A stretch of 64,000 bases of DNA, taken from assembly GCF_004963255.1 (NCBI RefSeq), contig NZ_SUGA01000001.1:434001-498000 (forward strand), read 5' to 3'. Shown piece after piece: positions 1-8,236 of the stretch. This stretch comes from Mesorhizobium sp. Lineage in GTDB: Bacteria > Pseudomonadota > Alphaproteobacteria > Rhizobiales > Rhizobiaceae. The notes beneath the pieces are model-generated. The model ran no database searches and was not told where the DNA came from. It was given only the letters and a program-made list of their open reading frames with translations. A program made the translations under genes and the position numbers. Position 1 is the first letter of the stretch. Each line of letters starts with the position of its first letter.

Positions 1-84
1 GATCAGGGCTTACCTGTCTGGCAATGGCAGTGAAATGATCGGACGGCGCTGGAGTGCTCGGCTGATCCGACCTCGGAGAAACAC

Positions 85-489
85 ATGATTCTGAATAACG
101 GCACCCTCGTCGCGGTTACGGATGGCGAGAGCCTGCGACTTTTTCACAACAAGGGGCACGAACCTCATCTCGACCTGATCGAAGTCGAGGATTCGGTCCT
201 TGAAGTGGCCCACGCCGGATCCGGCGGCAGGCATCGCAGTTCAACCGCCAATCCGGACGAGTCCCGGCTGGGCGAAGACGACTTTGCCGCGTCGATCGCG
301 AGCTATCTCAATCATAAGGCCCACGAGAAAGCCTGCGAGCATATACTGGTGATCGCCGATCCGCGCACGCTTGGCGAGATGCGGAGGCATTATCAGCCGT
401 CACTGAGCGCCAAACTCGTCGGCGAGATCGCCAAGGACTTCGTCAAGCATTCGGTGATATCGATCAAAGGCGCCATAGAAACCGCCTGA
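85..489 (+). CDS. Host-attachment family protein
   Basis: A 134-residue soluble protein resembling the family annotated as 'protein required for attachment to host cells' (Host_attach, baeRF-like). The N-terminus carries the family's opening pattern, a short beta strand with a TLVAVTDGESLRLF-type sequence. The middle has a low-complexity segment (about residues 48-65) and the C-terminal half is helical with an ILVIADPRTLGEMR stretch. The start is supported by a GGAG-type site 8 bp upstream. It has no signal peptide or membrane segment, so it is probably cytoplasmic despite the family name. No anaerobox is visible before it, although only 84 bp of upstream sequence are available. Family assignment is by recognition; molecular function is not established. 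Confidence 0.8.
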   Translation: MILNNGTLVAVTDGESLRLFHNKGHEPHLDLIEVEDSVLEVAHAGSGGRHRSSTANPDESRLGEDDFAASIASYLNHKAHEKACEHILVIADPRTLGEMRRHYQPSLSAKLVGEIAKDFVKHSVISIKGAIETA

Positions 490-581
490 GGCGATCGACA
501 CGCGGTTCGCCCCGATTGGCACAACCACATTTGGCTTGGCGAGCACGCCGCGGTTCGTCGCCGGGCGTGCTCGGTGTCGTC

Positions 582-1058
582 TTATTGAACCTTGATGGTG
601 GCCCACATGCCGTTCATGAAATGATCGGGGATGTTGCAGAAGACCGCGTAGAAGCCTGGCTTGAGGTCGAGCGTCAGCGAACCCGACTTGCCCGGATCGA
701 GTTCCGAGACCTCGCCCAGATGGCCGGCCGCATCCTCATCGACACGGTTCTCGTTCGAAATATAGGGCAGCGTCGTCTTTTTTGGGTCCGCCACGGGAAC
801 GACGATCATTTCATGGACCGTGGCCTTGGAGGTGTTGGTCACATCGAAGGTCACCTTGCCGGCCGGCACGACCTTCTTGTCGACCTGAACCTTCATCATC
901 GCCATGCTCATATTCGCCGGCATGCCCATCCCCATCTTGGCGTCGGCGTTCATGTCGCCGTTCTTGTCCCACAATTTCACGTTGACCGTGGAATCCGCGA
1001 ACGCCGGCGCCGCAACGGCCAGCGTGGTCAACGCCAGTCCAATTCTCAGAAACTGCAT
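582..1058 (-). CDS. Secreted cupredoxin-like copper protein
   Basis: A 158-residue periplasmic protein. Residues 1-21 form a signal peptide ending AFA. The C-terminal half is a cupredoxin fold with an HEM motif and a CNIPDHFMNGM motif. Together these supply the His, Cys, His and Met ligands expected of a type-1 copper site. The insert between signal peptide and fold is rich in Met and Gly (about residues 35-55), which may also bind copper. The start was chosen at the ATG preceded by AGGAG with 9 bp spacing; a longer frame begins upstream but breaks the signal peptide. The gene stands alone. It could be an electron carrier or a copper chaperone; the sequence does not decide. Confidence 0.85.
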   Translation of the reverse strand: MQFLRIGLALTTLAVAAPAFADSTVNVKLWDKNGDMNADAKMGMGMPANMSMAMMKVQVDKKVVPAGKVTFDVTNTSKATVHEMIVVPVADPKKTTLPYISNENRVDEDAAGHLGEVSELDPGKSGSLTLDLKPGFYAVFCNIPDHFMNGMWATIKVQ

Positions 1059-1215
1059 CGAATGTGCTCCTGTCTGCCGTCCGGCGACCACAAAGGCGGA
1101 CTGCTTGGAAAGATGATCGGTCGCGAGCGCTGTCTAGCAAGCCCAGCCTGACAACCCGCTGACGGTTCCGACGCTCGGTCGGTTGGCGATCAACATCACA
1201 GTCGACGGCCGCCTC

Positions 1216-1836
1216 CTAATTCTGTCGGCCGTCCGGCTGCGCGACCGGCTCGCCAAGGGCCTGGCCAAGGTGGATCGACTGAGGCGGAAGCGCGCCCGAG
1301 GTCGAGAAAGGTTCGGCCGGCGAAATCTCGGCGCCCTCAGGCGTCGCACTGTCCGGGAATTGCTGCACCGCCATTTCCTGCGACCATACGGCGAGCACGC
1401 TTCGACGGGTCGCCTCGACGACGATGCAGTAGCCTGAGGGGTCGAGGATCGACAGCACGGCGTGATCGTCGCGGCGCGCCAGGCGGAAGGCCCGGTCGAT
1501 CACGTCCAGGCAAGTGGCGAGGTGCCGCGCATCGGGCAGGCGCGTGTCGCGAAGCATGTCGGCAAGCCTGAAGGCGACAAGGCCCTGGTCGCCGACCATG
1601 GTCCCCTCGCGGCCAAGCTCGAAGAAAACGGCGACGACGGGGAGCATGCTGCGGATCGAGGCATAGATCGCCGCTGCTTCCTGCGGACTGCAGGCAACCA
1701 GATGCGGCGCGTCCGGCGGAGCTGGTTCCGCTGACGGACCCAGTCCCAGCGAATGCGCGATCTCATGTTCCAGCCATTGCCGGACCGCCGGCGGAGCGGT
1801 TCGGATCTGCTCGGGGCTCAGGGTGATACCGACCAT
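1216..1836 (-). CDS. Hypothetical protein
   Basis: I do not recognise this 206-residue protein. It is largely helical and opens MVGITLSPEQIRTAP. A central region (LPVVAVFFELGREG) could be a buried helix, and residues about 115-160 contain SILDPSGYCIVVEATRR. The C-terminus is Pro/Ala-rich and probably disordered. The chosen ATG has a GGAG site 11 bp upstream. The frame stays open to a GTG at 1941, which would add 35 residues but lacks a ribosome site. It lies 120 bp downstream of the anaerobox-driven small gene on the same strand and may be co-transcribed with it. Confidence 0.6.
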   Translation of the reverse strand: MVGITLSPEQIRTAPPAVRQWLEHEIAHSLGLGPSAEPAPPDAPHLVACSPQEAAAIYASIRSMLPVVAVFFELGREGTMVGDQGLVAFRLADMLRDTRLPDARHLATCLDVIDRAFRLARRDDHAVLSILDPSGYCIVVEATRRSVLAVWSQEMAVQQFPDSATPEGAEISPAEPFSTSGALPPQSIHLGQALGEPVAQPDGRQN

Positions 1837-1956
1837 TTCTAGCGTCTCCAGCTGATTGCTGGCGGCATCAAGACAGGTCGGGGACGCAACGACCTTGATC
1901 CTCGTCAAGTTGGACAGGATGCGGCCAACCGTCAGGACCACCCGGCAGTGGGAAGC

Positions 1957-2172
1957 TCACCAGAGAGAAAAATGCGAACCCAGGAACACGAGGAACTGGC
2001 CGGTGATCAAGGGAATCCTCAGCAGCGGACCGTCCTCTCCGCTGTCCTGCACCGGCTGCCCGAGCACGCAGGGATGCGCCTTCAGCACATCTCTCCAGAT
2101 GGTTGGAAAGTCCGATCCCTTGCTTCTCTCAGCATTGCAGGTGTCGACAAGCCTGGCGACGGCATTTCTCAT
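1957..2172 (-). CDS. Small anaerobox-driven protein, unknown function
   Basis: A 71-residue protein with an amphipathic N-terminal helix (MRNAVARLVDTCNAERSKG) followed by FPTIWRDVLKAHP and a beta-rich C-terminus (PLITGQFLVFLGSHFSLW). No signal peptide or transmembrane helix. Function unknown. Reality is supported by a perfect anaerobox (TTGATTTCGGTCAA, 2234-2247) centred 68 bp before the start, the same spacing seen at the window's well-known low-oxygen genes. It follows the USP gene at 2322-3149 on the same strand with a 149-bp gap that holds its own box, so it is probably an independent transcript. Confidence 0.65.
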   Translation of the reverse strand: MRNAVARLVDTCNAERSKGSDFPTIWRDVLKAHPCVLGQPVQDSGEDGPLLRIPLITGQFLVFLGSHFSLW

Positions 2173-2233
2173 TGAGCGGCGTTACCTTAAGTGCCTGACT
2201 GCGCCACATATGAAGGATTTCGATGCGAAGAAT

Positions 2234-2247
2234 TTGATTTCGGTCAA
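2234..2247. promoter_or_regulatory. Anaerobox (FNR/FixK site)
   Basis: TTGATTTCGGTCAA, a perfect match to TTGAY-N4-RTCAA. It is centred 68 bp upstream of the small gene at 1957-2172 and lies downstream of the USP stop codon, so it most likely drives the small gene. Confidence 0.8.
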
Positions 2248-2321
2248 TGCGTCGAAAATTAGTCGCCTACAGCGACCCCCACGCATTCCCCTGCATGCAG
2301 GTGTGTCCTTAGGCGACGGCA

Positions 2322-3149
2322 TCAGTTCGACATCAGCCGAGTGAGCCACACCTCGTCCAGCAAGGAGCGGGTAACGCCGCCGAACACCCACTCCCTCAAC
2401 CGGCTATGCCCATAGGCGCCCGACACAATCAGCTCGGCGTTCATCGAGGCGAAGAAATCGACGAGGCGATTGCCTTCATCATCGGCCGTCTTGATGAGCT
2501 CGGTGCGCGCCTTGATGCCGTGGCCGGCCAGGAAGCTCGCCACGTCCTTGACGCTGTCCCTGGTCCAGTCGTCCGGATTGCGATCGACCGCGACTATGGT
2601 GACTTCTTCGGCCATGGCCATAAGCGGTACAGCGTCCGCCACCGCCCGCCTGGCCTCACGCGTGTCCTTCCAGGACACCACGATCCTGCGAGCCGGCAAA
2701 TCCATCGCGCCCTGAGCCGCGACCAGGACCGGCCGGCCCGCGCGCAGCACCAGCGATCCTGGATCGACCGTGCGGTAGGAGTCGCCCGTCGACGCGCCCT
2801 GGGAAGCGCTGGTGACGACGATGTCGGCCATGCGGGCTCTCCGGGCCACGGCGTGATTCGGATTTTCGATATCGCCATGCCAGTCTGTCTTGACCGCTCC
2901 GGCCACCAGGCCGTCGAACTCGCCGTTCAGGTTGGTCAGGCGGCGTCGGATCTCATCCCGCGACTGTTCCCAGATATCGGCGGCGATCGCCGCGCCCTCA
3001 GGCGCCATCGTCACCGGCAACGGCGCATCCGCGGCGCAGAACCCTATCAAACGGGCGTCAAAGCGCTTGGCGAGATTCACGCCGATCCGCGTGATCGGTT
3101 CGATCGGACCGTCGATGTTGAGGTTCAGGAGAATTGATTTGTAGCCCAT
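2322..3149 (-). CDS. Tandem universal stress protein
   Basis: A 275-residue cytoplasmic protein made of two UspA domains (about 1-140 and 150-275). The second keeps the nucleotide-binding glycine pattern G-x2-G-x9-G near GAYGHSRLREWVFGGV. The N-terminal domain lacks that pattern and ends in the DPGSLVLRAGRPVLV strand typical of rhizobial tandem USPs. It is one of four such paralogues in the window (with 7354-8181, 8237-9073 and 30095-30904). A perfect anaerobox at 3215-3228 is centred 72 bp upstream of the start, implying induction under low oxygen. The client process is unknown. Confidence 0.93.
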   Translation of the reverse strand: MGYKSILLNLNIDGPIEPITRIGVNLAKRFDARLIGFCAADAPLPVTMAPEGAAIAADIWEQSRDEIRRRLTNLNGEFDGLVAGAVKTDWHGDIENPNHAVARRARMADIVVTSASQGASTGDSYRTVDPGSLVLRAGRPVLVAAQGAMDLPARRIVVSWKDTREARRAVADAVPLMAMAEEVTIVAVDRNPDDWTRDSVKDVASFLAGHGIKARTELIKTADDEGNRLVDFFASMNAELIVSGAYGHSRLREWVFGGVTRSLLDEVWLTRLMSN

Positions 3150-3214
3150 CGCACGCGCTTTCGATTTGATCCTTCTCGATGAACCAAACCCTATGTCCGA
3201 CGAGCATGCGCGCC

Positions 3215-3228
3215 TTGATGTGGATCAA
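3215..3228. promoter_or_regulatory. Anaerobox (FNR/FixK site)
   Basis: TTGATGTGGATCAA, a perfect site centred 72 bp before the USP start at 3149. Confidence 0.88.
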
Positions 3229-3255
3229 AGTCGCTTCTAAGCCGCGCCCCGACGT

Positions 3256-3789
3256 TCAAGGCATCCGGGATTCGAAATGGATTACCTCGCCGTCGACCAC
3301 GAAGGTGCCATGCCCGATGTGATGGATGGTTTTCGGCCTCGGCTGTTGCGGATCGATCCAAGCCTTGACGACTTCCAGCAGGAAGAGATTGTATCTGTTG
3401 ACCAGGCGCGTATCGACCACGCGGCACTCTAGGTTGGCGAAACACTCGGCCACCAGCGGCGCCGACACCTGTTCGGCGGGAAGCGGCGTGAACCATGCGG
3501 TCGCGAACTTGTCCGTATCCCGGCCGGAACAATTGCCGACCTTCACGACCTTCTCCGCAAGGCCGACGGCAGGAATCGCGATCACGCATTCCCTGGTTTG
3601 ACGCAAGGCGAAGAAGGAGAGGTCATTGCTTGACACCACGCAGGCGATCGTAGGCGGCGCGACTTCCACCATCGTGTGCCAGGACATCGTCATGATGTTC
3701 GAGCGGCCTTGCCTGGACCGCGTCGAAAGGAGGACGACCGGACCGGGCTCAATCAGCCGGTAGACATCGGCAAGCGGCAATTCCTTCAT
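3256..3789 (-). CDS. Flavin reductase-like (flavoredoxin) protein
   Basis: A 177-residue protein of the flavin-reductase-like FMN-binding split-barrel family. It has the family features: VLLSTRSRQGRSNIMTMSW near residue 20, where the flavin phosphate is usually bound, and the ECVIAIP strand near residue 67. Members hold FMN and either reduce free flavin with NAD(P)H or pass electrons as flavoredoxins; which applies here cannot be read from sequence. The start has a GAGGGA site. A perfect anaerobox lies at 3871-3884, centred 88 bp upstream, and a second one next to it faces the divergent phasin/PhaC operon. Confidence 0.85.
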   Translation of the reverse strand: MKELPLADVYRLIEPGPVVLLSTRSRQGRSNIMTMSWHTMVEVAPPTIACVVSSNDLSFFALRQTRECVIAIPAVGLAEKVVKVGNCSGRDTDKFATAWFTPLPAEQVSAPLVAECFANLECRVVDTRLVNRYNLFLLEVVKAWIDPQQPRPKTIHHIGHGTFVVDGEVIHFESRMP

Positions 3790-3870
3790 ATCCGTCCCTC
3801 GCTTTGCGTCTGCGGGTGGGCTTGTGGGCTTGTTGTCCCGGACTTGTCGCGGGCATTGCCGTCACTTGCC

Positions 3871-3884
3871 TTGATCAGGGTCAA
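3871..3884. promoter_or_regulatory. Anaerobox (FNR/FixK site)
   Basis: TTGATCAGGGTCAA, a perfect site. One of two boxes in the 185-bp divergent gap between the flavin reductase gene (minus) and the small membrane protein gene (plus). Its distance fits control of the flavin reductase. Confidence 0.85.
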
Positions 3885-3904
3885 AGCGGGCATGCCGGAC
3901 CGGA

Positions 3905-3918
3905 TTGATCATGATCAA
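3905..3918. promoter_or_regulatory. Anaerobox (FNR/FixK site)
   Basis: TTGATCATGATCAA, a fully symmetrical box centred 63 bp before the ATG at 3975. It likely drives the small membrane protein-phasin-PhaC operon. Confidence 0.87.
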
Positions 3919-3974
3919 TGCCAGCTTGCGCGGCACCTGCGATGTTTGGGCAGGACGGCCAAAGGGGCTCGTTG

Positions 3975-4142
3975 ATGGTCACTGGAGATTCCCTGCTATG
4001 GGGCGCCGTGCTCTGCCTCGGCTTCATCGCCGGAGCCGCGATCTATTTCGAGCACGCGTCGTTCCGGCGAAGCAAAGGCTTGTCCGCAAGCCACGGCTTT
4101 GGACGCCGCTCACGGCCGCATCAGCCAAAATCAGGAAATTGA
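3975..4142 (+). CDS. Small single-span membrane protein
   Basis: A 55-residue protein with one hydrophobic segment (LLWGAVLCLGFIAGAAIYF, about residues 7-25) followed by a basic, Ser/Arg-rich tail. Topology is probably N-out with a cytoplasmic tail. The start has AAAGGGG 7 bp upstream and the frame stops 25 bp before the phasin gene. Its position as first gene of an anaerobox-driven operon with phasin and PHB synthase is the main support. Function unknown; a link to PHB granule or membrane organisation is only a guess from context. Confidence 0.6.
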   Translation: MVTGDSLLWGAVLCLGFIAGAAIYFEHASFRRSKGLSASHGFGRRSRPHQPKSGN

Positions 4143-4167
4143 ACCGAGAAGCGAAGGGAAAGACACC

Positions 4168-4551
4168 ATGATGTGGAATCCAGAAGAGTTTCGGGCGCCC
4201 GAGTTGCTCCCTTTCGCTCAAACCGGTCAGAAATTCATGCGGGCGACCGCCGCGATGCAGGCGCATTCGGTCCGCGCGCTGCTGCGCTACCAGATCGAAG
4301 GCGTGTCCTTCCTCAAGCGGCGGTTCGAGGATGACCTGAAGCTTGTAGAGGAGCTGACCGCCGGTGACGAGTTCGTCGATGCGTTCGACGTGTTCGTGAA
4401 TTTCGTCCAGAACGCCACATCCGACTATGCGAAGGAAGCCGGCAAATTCGCTTCCATCGGCGCCAAGCTGGCTTCGGAGACAGCCGGGCAAGTCCGCAAG
4501 GAGGCGAAAGCAACGATGAACGACATGGCCGCGGCAACGCTTCCCGCCTGA
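4168..4551 (+). CDS. Phasin family protein
   Basis: A 127-residue, almost entirely helical, Ala-rich protein with the amphipathic pattern of phasins, which coat polyhydroxybutyrate granules. The core runs from about residue 25 to 115 (FMRATAAMQAHSVRALLRY, then FVDAFDVFVNFVQNATSDYAKEAG). The C-terminus is Ala-rich. The start is the first ATG of an ATGATG pair with a GAAGGGAAAG site upstream. It ends 1 bp before the first possible start of phaC, so the two are translationally close. Context with PhaC makes the family call firm. Confidence 0.85.
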   Translation: MMWNPEEFRAPELLPFAQTGQKFMRATAAMQAHSVRALLRYQIEGVSFLKRRFEDDLKLVEELTAGDEFVDAFDVFVNFVQNATSDYAKEAGKFASIGAKLASETAGQVRKEAKATMNDMAAATLPA

Positions 4552-4552
4552 A

Positions 4553-6427
4553 ATGTCGCCGTCAGGGAAAAGCTGGAAGCCAGCCGCCGATCGGTCCTCC
4601 GCCTGGAGCAGTCATGACATGGCGGAAGATCCGGGGACGCCGCAGGGCTCCATGGGCACCGAGGTGATGGCCGCGGCCCCGGCGCCGCTATTGCCGGACA
4701 AAGAAAGCGTAAGCGTCTATCGCGACGTCGACAGGCTCTCGCACGCTCTGGTGGCGGCCTTCACCGCCGGCATTTCGCCGATCAGCCTCCTGCAGGCTTG
4801 GCAGGACTGGCTGCTGCACTTGTCCACATCGCCGGGCAAGCAGGCGGAGGTCTCCACCAAGGCGGTCGAGAAGCTCGTCAGGTTGAATGATTTTCTTTTT
4901 CGCTGCGGGCTTGGAATGGGGACCGCTGCGCCGACCATCACACCCCTGCCGCAAGACAGAAGGTTCCAGCACCAAGCGTGGCAAACATTCCCGTTCAACG
5001 CCATGCAGCAAGCCTTCCTGCTCTCCCAGCAATGGTGGCACAACGCGACCAGCGGACTTCCAGGCGTTACCAGAAGGCATGAGCGCCTCGTCGAGTTCTA
5101 CAGCCGGCAGATCCTGGATACCGTCTCTCCTTCCAATTTCCCGACGCTTAACCCGGAGGTCATCGACGGGACCTTGCGGAAAAACGGCGCCAATTTCGTC
5201 AACGGCGCCAGCAATCTGGTCGACGACCTGCTGCGTCTGGCCGACGGCAAGCCGCCGGCTGGCGTGGAAAACTTCCAGCCGGGGATCGAGGTTGCCGCCA
5301 CACCGGGCGAGGTGATCTTCCGCAATGAACTGATCGAGCTGATCCGTTATGCGCCGGTGACGGACACCGTGAAGGAGGAGCCGATCCTCATCGTCCCCGC
5401 CTGGATCATGAAATACTACATCCTCGATCTTTCACCGGAGAACTCGCTGGTCCGCTATCTTGTCCAGAGCGGCTATACGGTTTTCTGCATCTCCTGGCGC
5501 AATCCGGGCAGCGATCAGGCCGGAGTGTCGCTGGACGACTATCGCCAGCTCGGCGCGATGGCGGCCATGGACGCGGTCGAGGCAGCGACGGGAAGCAGCC
5601 GGATTCACGGGGTGGGCTACTGCCTTGGCGGGACGCTGCTGTCGATAGCGGCGTCGGCAATGGCCCGTGACGGCGACCACCGCCTGGCCAGCCTGTCGCT
5701 TTTCGCGGCGCAGGTGGATTTCGAAGAACCGGGCGAGCTCGGACTGTTCATGGACGAGAGCCAGATCACGCTGCTCGAGGACGTGATGTGGGTGGAAGGC
5801 ACCCTCGACCAACGGCGCATGGCTGGCGCTTTCCAGATGCTTCGCTCGCAGGATCTGATCTGGTCACGCATGGTGCGCGAATATCTGCTCGGCGAGCGCG
5901 CTCCGATGACCGACCTCATGGCCTGGAATGCCGATTCAACCCGTATGCCGTTTCGCATGCAGTCGGAATATTTGCGGCAGCTCTATCTGGACAACGACCT
6001 TGTCGAGGGACGCTTTCGCGTCGAGGGAAGGCCTGTTCATCTGGAAGACATTCGAGCCCCGGTGTTCGCGGTCGGCACCGAGACGGACCACGTCGCGCCG
6101 TGGCGTTCGGTATTCAAGCTGACCTATCTCCTGGACACCGACATCGACTTCGTCCTGACCACCGGCGGGCACAATGCGGGTATCGTGTCGGAGCCCGGAC
6201 ACCCGAACCGTTCCTATAAAAGGCTCAGTTGCCGCCATGCCGCCCTTCGTCCCGGCCCGGACGAGTGGGCAAAAGAGGCGGCCGTGACATATGGCTCCTG
6301 GTGGCCGGCCTGGGTCGAATGGCTGGCCGGTCATTCCAGCCGTGAGGTCGCGGCCGACCGGGGCCATGCCCTGGGCGCCTTGAAGACGGTTTGCGCGGCG
6401 CCCGGCACGTATGTCCTCGAGCGGTAG
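4553..6427 (+). CDS. phaC: Poly(3-hydroxyalkanoate) synthase PhaC
   Basis: Polymerises (R)-3-hydroxyacyl-CoA into PHB on the granule surface. The 624-residue length and the sequence suit a class I synthase. The lipase-like box GYCLGG holds the catalytic Cys (residue 357 from the first ATG). The catalytic Asp is in TETDHVAPW and the His in TGGHNAGIV. An N-terminal PhaC_N domain precedes the alpha/beta-hydrolase core. The first ATG is 1 bp after the phasin stop. A second ATG at 4619 has a TGGAG site and may be the true start, giving 602 residues. The whole operon is behind an anaerobox, so PHB storage appears tied to low oxygen. It could be a secondary paralogue; phaAB are not in the window. 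Confidence 0.93.
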   Translation: MSPSGKSWKPAADRSSAWSSHDMAEDPGTPQGSMGTEVMAAAPAPLLPDKESVSVYRDVDRLSHALVAAFTAGISPISLLQAWQDWLLHLSTSPGKQAEVSTKAVEKLVRLNDFLFRCGLGMGTAAPTITPLPQDRRFQHQAWQTFPFNAMQQAFLLSQQWWHNATSGLPGVTRRHERLVEFYSRQILDTVSPSNFPTLNPEVIDGTLRKNGANFVNGASNLVDDLLRLADGKPPAGVENFQPGIEVAATPGEVIFRNELIELIRYAPVTDTVKEEPILIVPAWIMKYYILDLSPENSLVRYLVQSGYTVFCISWRNPGSDQAGVSLDDYRQLGAMAAMDAVEAATGSSRIHGVGYCLGGTLLSIAASAMARDGDHRLASLSLFAAQVDFEEPGELGLFMDESQITLLEDVMWVEGTLDQRRMAGAFQMLRSQDLIWSRMVREYLLGERAPMTDLMAWNADSTRMPFRMQSEYLRQLYLDNDLVEGRFRVEGRPVHLEDIRAPVFAVGTETDHVAPWRSVFKLTYLLDTDIDFVLTTGGHNAGIVSEPGHPNRSYKRLSCRHAALRPGPDEWAKEAAVTYGSWWPAWVEWLAGHSSREVAADRGHALGALKTVCAAPGTYVLER

Positions 6428-6442
6428 CTGCGTTCCAGCCGT

Positions 6443-6456
6443 TTGAGCGAGGTCAA
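6443..6456. promoter_or_regulatory. Anaerobox variant at -41.5 of a start codon
   Basis: TTGAGCGAGGTCAA, one mismatch (fifth base). Its centre is exactly 41.5 bp from the A of the cytochrome c ATG at 6491, so class II FNR activation would start transcription on the start codon itself. Confidence 0.6.
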
Positions 6457-6490
6457 GGCGCGGCGGCCGCTCAAGACGTATTCAGCAGCC

Positions 6491-6817
6491 ATGAAACGTC
6501 GAACAGCGCTCAAGGTTCTGCCGTTTGCTATCGTTTTCGCATCGTCGGCTTGGGCGGGCGATAATCTGCAGGTCGCCTATGGCAAAAGGCTGGTCCAAAC
6601 AAACTGCGCGCGGTGCCACGCTGTCGGCCGGACTGGCGAAAGCACCCATCCTGATGCCCCGCCTTTTCGTCTATTGCACCGCCGCTATCCGATCCAGGAC
6701 CTGCAGGAAGCCTTGGCCGAGGGAATCTCCACCGGCCATCCGGACATGCCCGAGTTTGTGGCCTCTCCGGATCAGATCGAGGCGATCATCGCCTATATCG
6801 GGAGCCTCGGCCAATGA
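6491..6817 (+). CDS. Periplasmic class I cytochrome c
   Basis: A 108-residue monohaem cytochrome. A signal peptide spans about residues 1-22 (MKRRTALKVLPFAIV, cleavage near AWA-GD). The haem site is CARCH (Cys39, Cys42, His43) and the likely distal Met is in HPDMPEF. Small soluble carriers of this type donate electrons to terminal oxidases or reductases. The start at 6491 gives a proper signal peptide; the frame is open upstream to 6443. There is no ribosome site before this ATG, in keeping with the leaderless transcript suggested by the box at 6443-6456. DUF3775 follows 37 bp downstream. Confidence 0.9.
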   Translation: MKRRTALKVLPFAIVFASSAWAGDNLQVAYGKRLVQTNCARCHAVGRTGESTHPDAPPFRLLHRRYPIQDLQEALAEGISTGHPDMPEFVASPDQIEAIIAYIGSLGQ

Positions 6818-6854
6818 CGGAGGAGAGCGCTGACGGTGCAAGAGGAGGTATCGG

Positions 6855-7280
6855 ATGAAACGCGGAATCGGTAGTGAGGACACCGAGTCTCCTGAGCTGG
6901 CGATCTCCGCCGGCAAGGTCTGTTTCATAATTGCCAAGGCGCATGGATTCGATGTCAAGGTCGCCATCACCGAGCCGGATTCGGGCTCCAATCCCACGGA
7001 CGACGGCGAAGTCGCGGTGCTTCAGGACCATGATGATGACCCCGTGCGCGAAGAGCTTGGGTCGCTGATCTCGGATCTCTCTGTCGACGAGCAGATCGAC
7101 CTCGTGGCGTTGACATGGCTCGGCAGGGATGACGGCAAGGCGGCCGATTGGGACGAGGTTCGCCAGCAGGCCGCCTACGCTCACAACAGGCACACGGCCG
7201 ACTATCTTTGCGGCAATCCGCTGTTGGGCGATCACCTTGCGGCCGGGCTCGATGCTCTCGGCCTGTCCTGTTCCGGCTGA
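6855..7280 (+). CDS. DUF3775 domain protein
   Basis: A 141-residue acidic cytoplasmic protein matching DUF3775. The recognisable core runs from LAISAGKVCFIIAKAHGFDVKV to the C-terminus, with LISDLSVDEQIDLVALTWLGR near residue 72-92. It is preceded by a strong AGAGGAGG site and lies 37 bp after the cytochrome c gene, so the two probably share a transcript. Function unknown. In its favour as a low-oxygen gene are its neighbours on both sides; the sequence itself shows no cofactor motif. Confidence 0.8.
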   Translation: MKRGIGSEDTESPELAISAGKVCFIIAKAHGFDVKVAITEPDSGSNPTDDGEVAVLQDHDDDPVREELGSLISDLSVDEQIDLVALTWLGRDDGKAADWDEVRQQAAYAHNRHTADYLCGNPLLGDHLAAGLDALGLSCSG

Positions 7281-7287
7281 ACCGAAG

Positions 7288-7301
7288 TTGATGCACATCA
7301 A
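7288..7301. promoter_or_regulatory. Anaerobox (FNR/FixK site)
   Basis: TTGATGCACATCAA, a perfect site centred 59 bp before the USP ATG at 7354. Confidence 0.88.
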
Positions 7302-7353
7302 AGCGGGACACTTTCGGCCGTGCTGGTCTACCCGTCTCTGATGGAGCCCGGAT

Positions 7354-8181
7354 ATGATCTACACGACGATATTGGTCCAGCTCGATATCGACGCACCGGC
7401 AACGCCGCGGCTGATTTTCGCGCGGCAGGTCGCAAGGAAGTTCGAGGCGGATCTGATTGCGCTGGCGGCTGCCGAGCCCTCCACATTGGTGTCGCCGAGC
7501 GAGTCTTCTCCGGCTGTGGCCGAGGTGTTGCGTCACCGGACGCTTGAGATCGAGGATCGTATCAGCAAGCTCAAGGAGGAGTTCCTCGCCGTCGCCGGTG
7601 ACAACGAGCGCGCATCCTGGCGTGCGGAACTCGACGACCCTACGCGCGCCGTGGCGCTGCACGCGCGGGCGGCCGATCTGGTGATCACCGGAGCGCCGGC
7701 CGCGGCTGCCGCCGGCGATTTCCGAAGGACCGTGGATCCGGGAGCATTGGTGCTTTCCGCGGGCAGGCCGGTTCTGTTTGCGGCCGACGATCTCGCCTCC
7801 TTCAAGGGTGAGAGGATCATGGTCGCCTGGAAGGATTGCCGCGAAGCGCGGCGGGCCGTGGTCGACGCGATGCCTTTCCTGCGCAACGCCAAGGAAGTGA
7901 CCGTTTTCAATGCGGCCGAGGAAGGAACGCTCGTCGCGCGGGATGGCGCGGCGGACGTGGCGCGCTTCCTGATGAGGCATGGTGTGAAAGCCCGGTCCCA
8001 ACTGCTCGAAAGCGAGGGAAGCTCGGTGGGCGACTCGATTATCGCTGGAGCTGATCGTATCGGGGCCGATCTCATTGTGGCCGGTGGTTATGGCCATAGC
8101 CGGTTCCGCGAATGGGCGTTCGGGGGCGCGACGCGATCCCTGCTCGGATCGGGCTCGTTCCACAGGCTGCTGTCGAACTGA
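7354..8181 (+). CDS. Tandem universal stress protein
   Basis: A 275-residue two-domain UspA protein, closely similar in layout to 2322-3149 and 30095-30904. The second domain has the glycine-rich nucleotide motif near GGYGHSRFREWAFGGATRSLL. The first domain carries TTILVQLDIDAP at the start and the DPGALVLSAGRPVLF strand before the domain junction. GGAG precedes the ATG. A perfect anaerobox lies 52 bp upstream. It heads a probable three-gene run with the next USP and the P-type ATPase. Confidence 0.93.
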   Translation: MIYTTILVQLDIDAPATPRLIFARQVARKFEADLIALAAAEPSTLVSPSESSPAVAEVLRHRTLEIEDRISKLKEEFLAVAGDNERASWRAELDDPTRAVALHARAADLVITGAPAAAAAGDFRRTVDPGALVLSAGRPVLFAADDLASFKGERIMVAWKDCREARRAVVDAMPFLRNAKEVTVFNAAEEGTLVARDGAADVARFLMRHGVKARSQLLESEGSSVGDSIIAGADRIGADLIVAGGYGHSRFREWAFGGATRSLLGSGSFHRLLSN

Positions 8182-8236
8182 GTAGCCACTGCATTCCATG
8201 TCCGCCAGGCGGGCATAAGATCCAAGGAGACAAGCT

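Noticed and set aside
4024..4491. A minus-strand frame opposite the phasin gene
   Set aside because: The plus strand has the phasin pattern, ribosome site and operon context.
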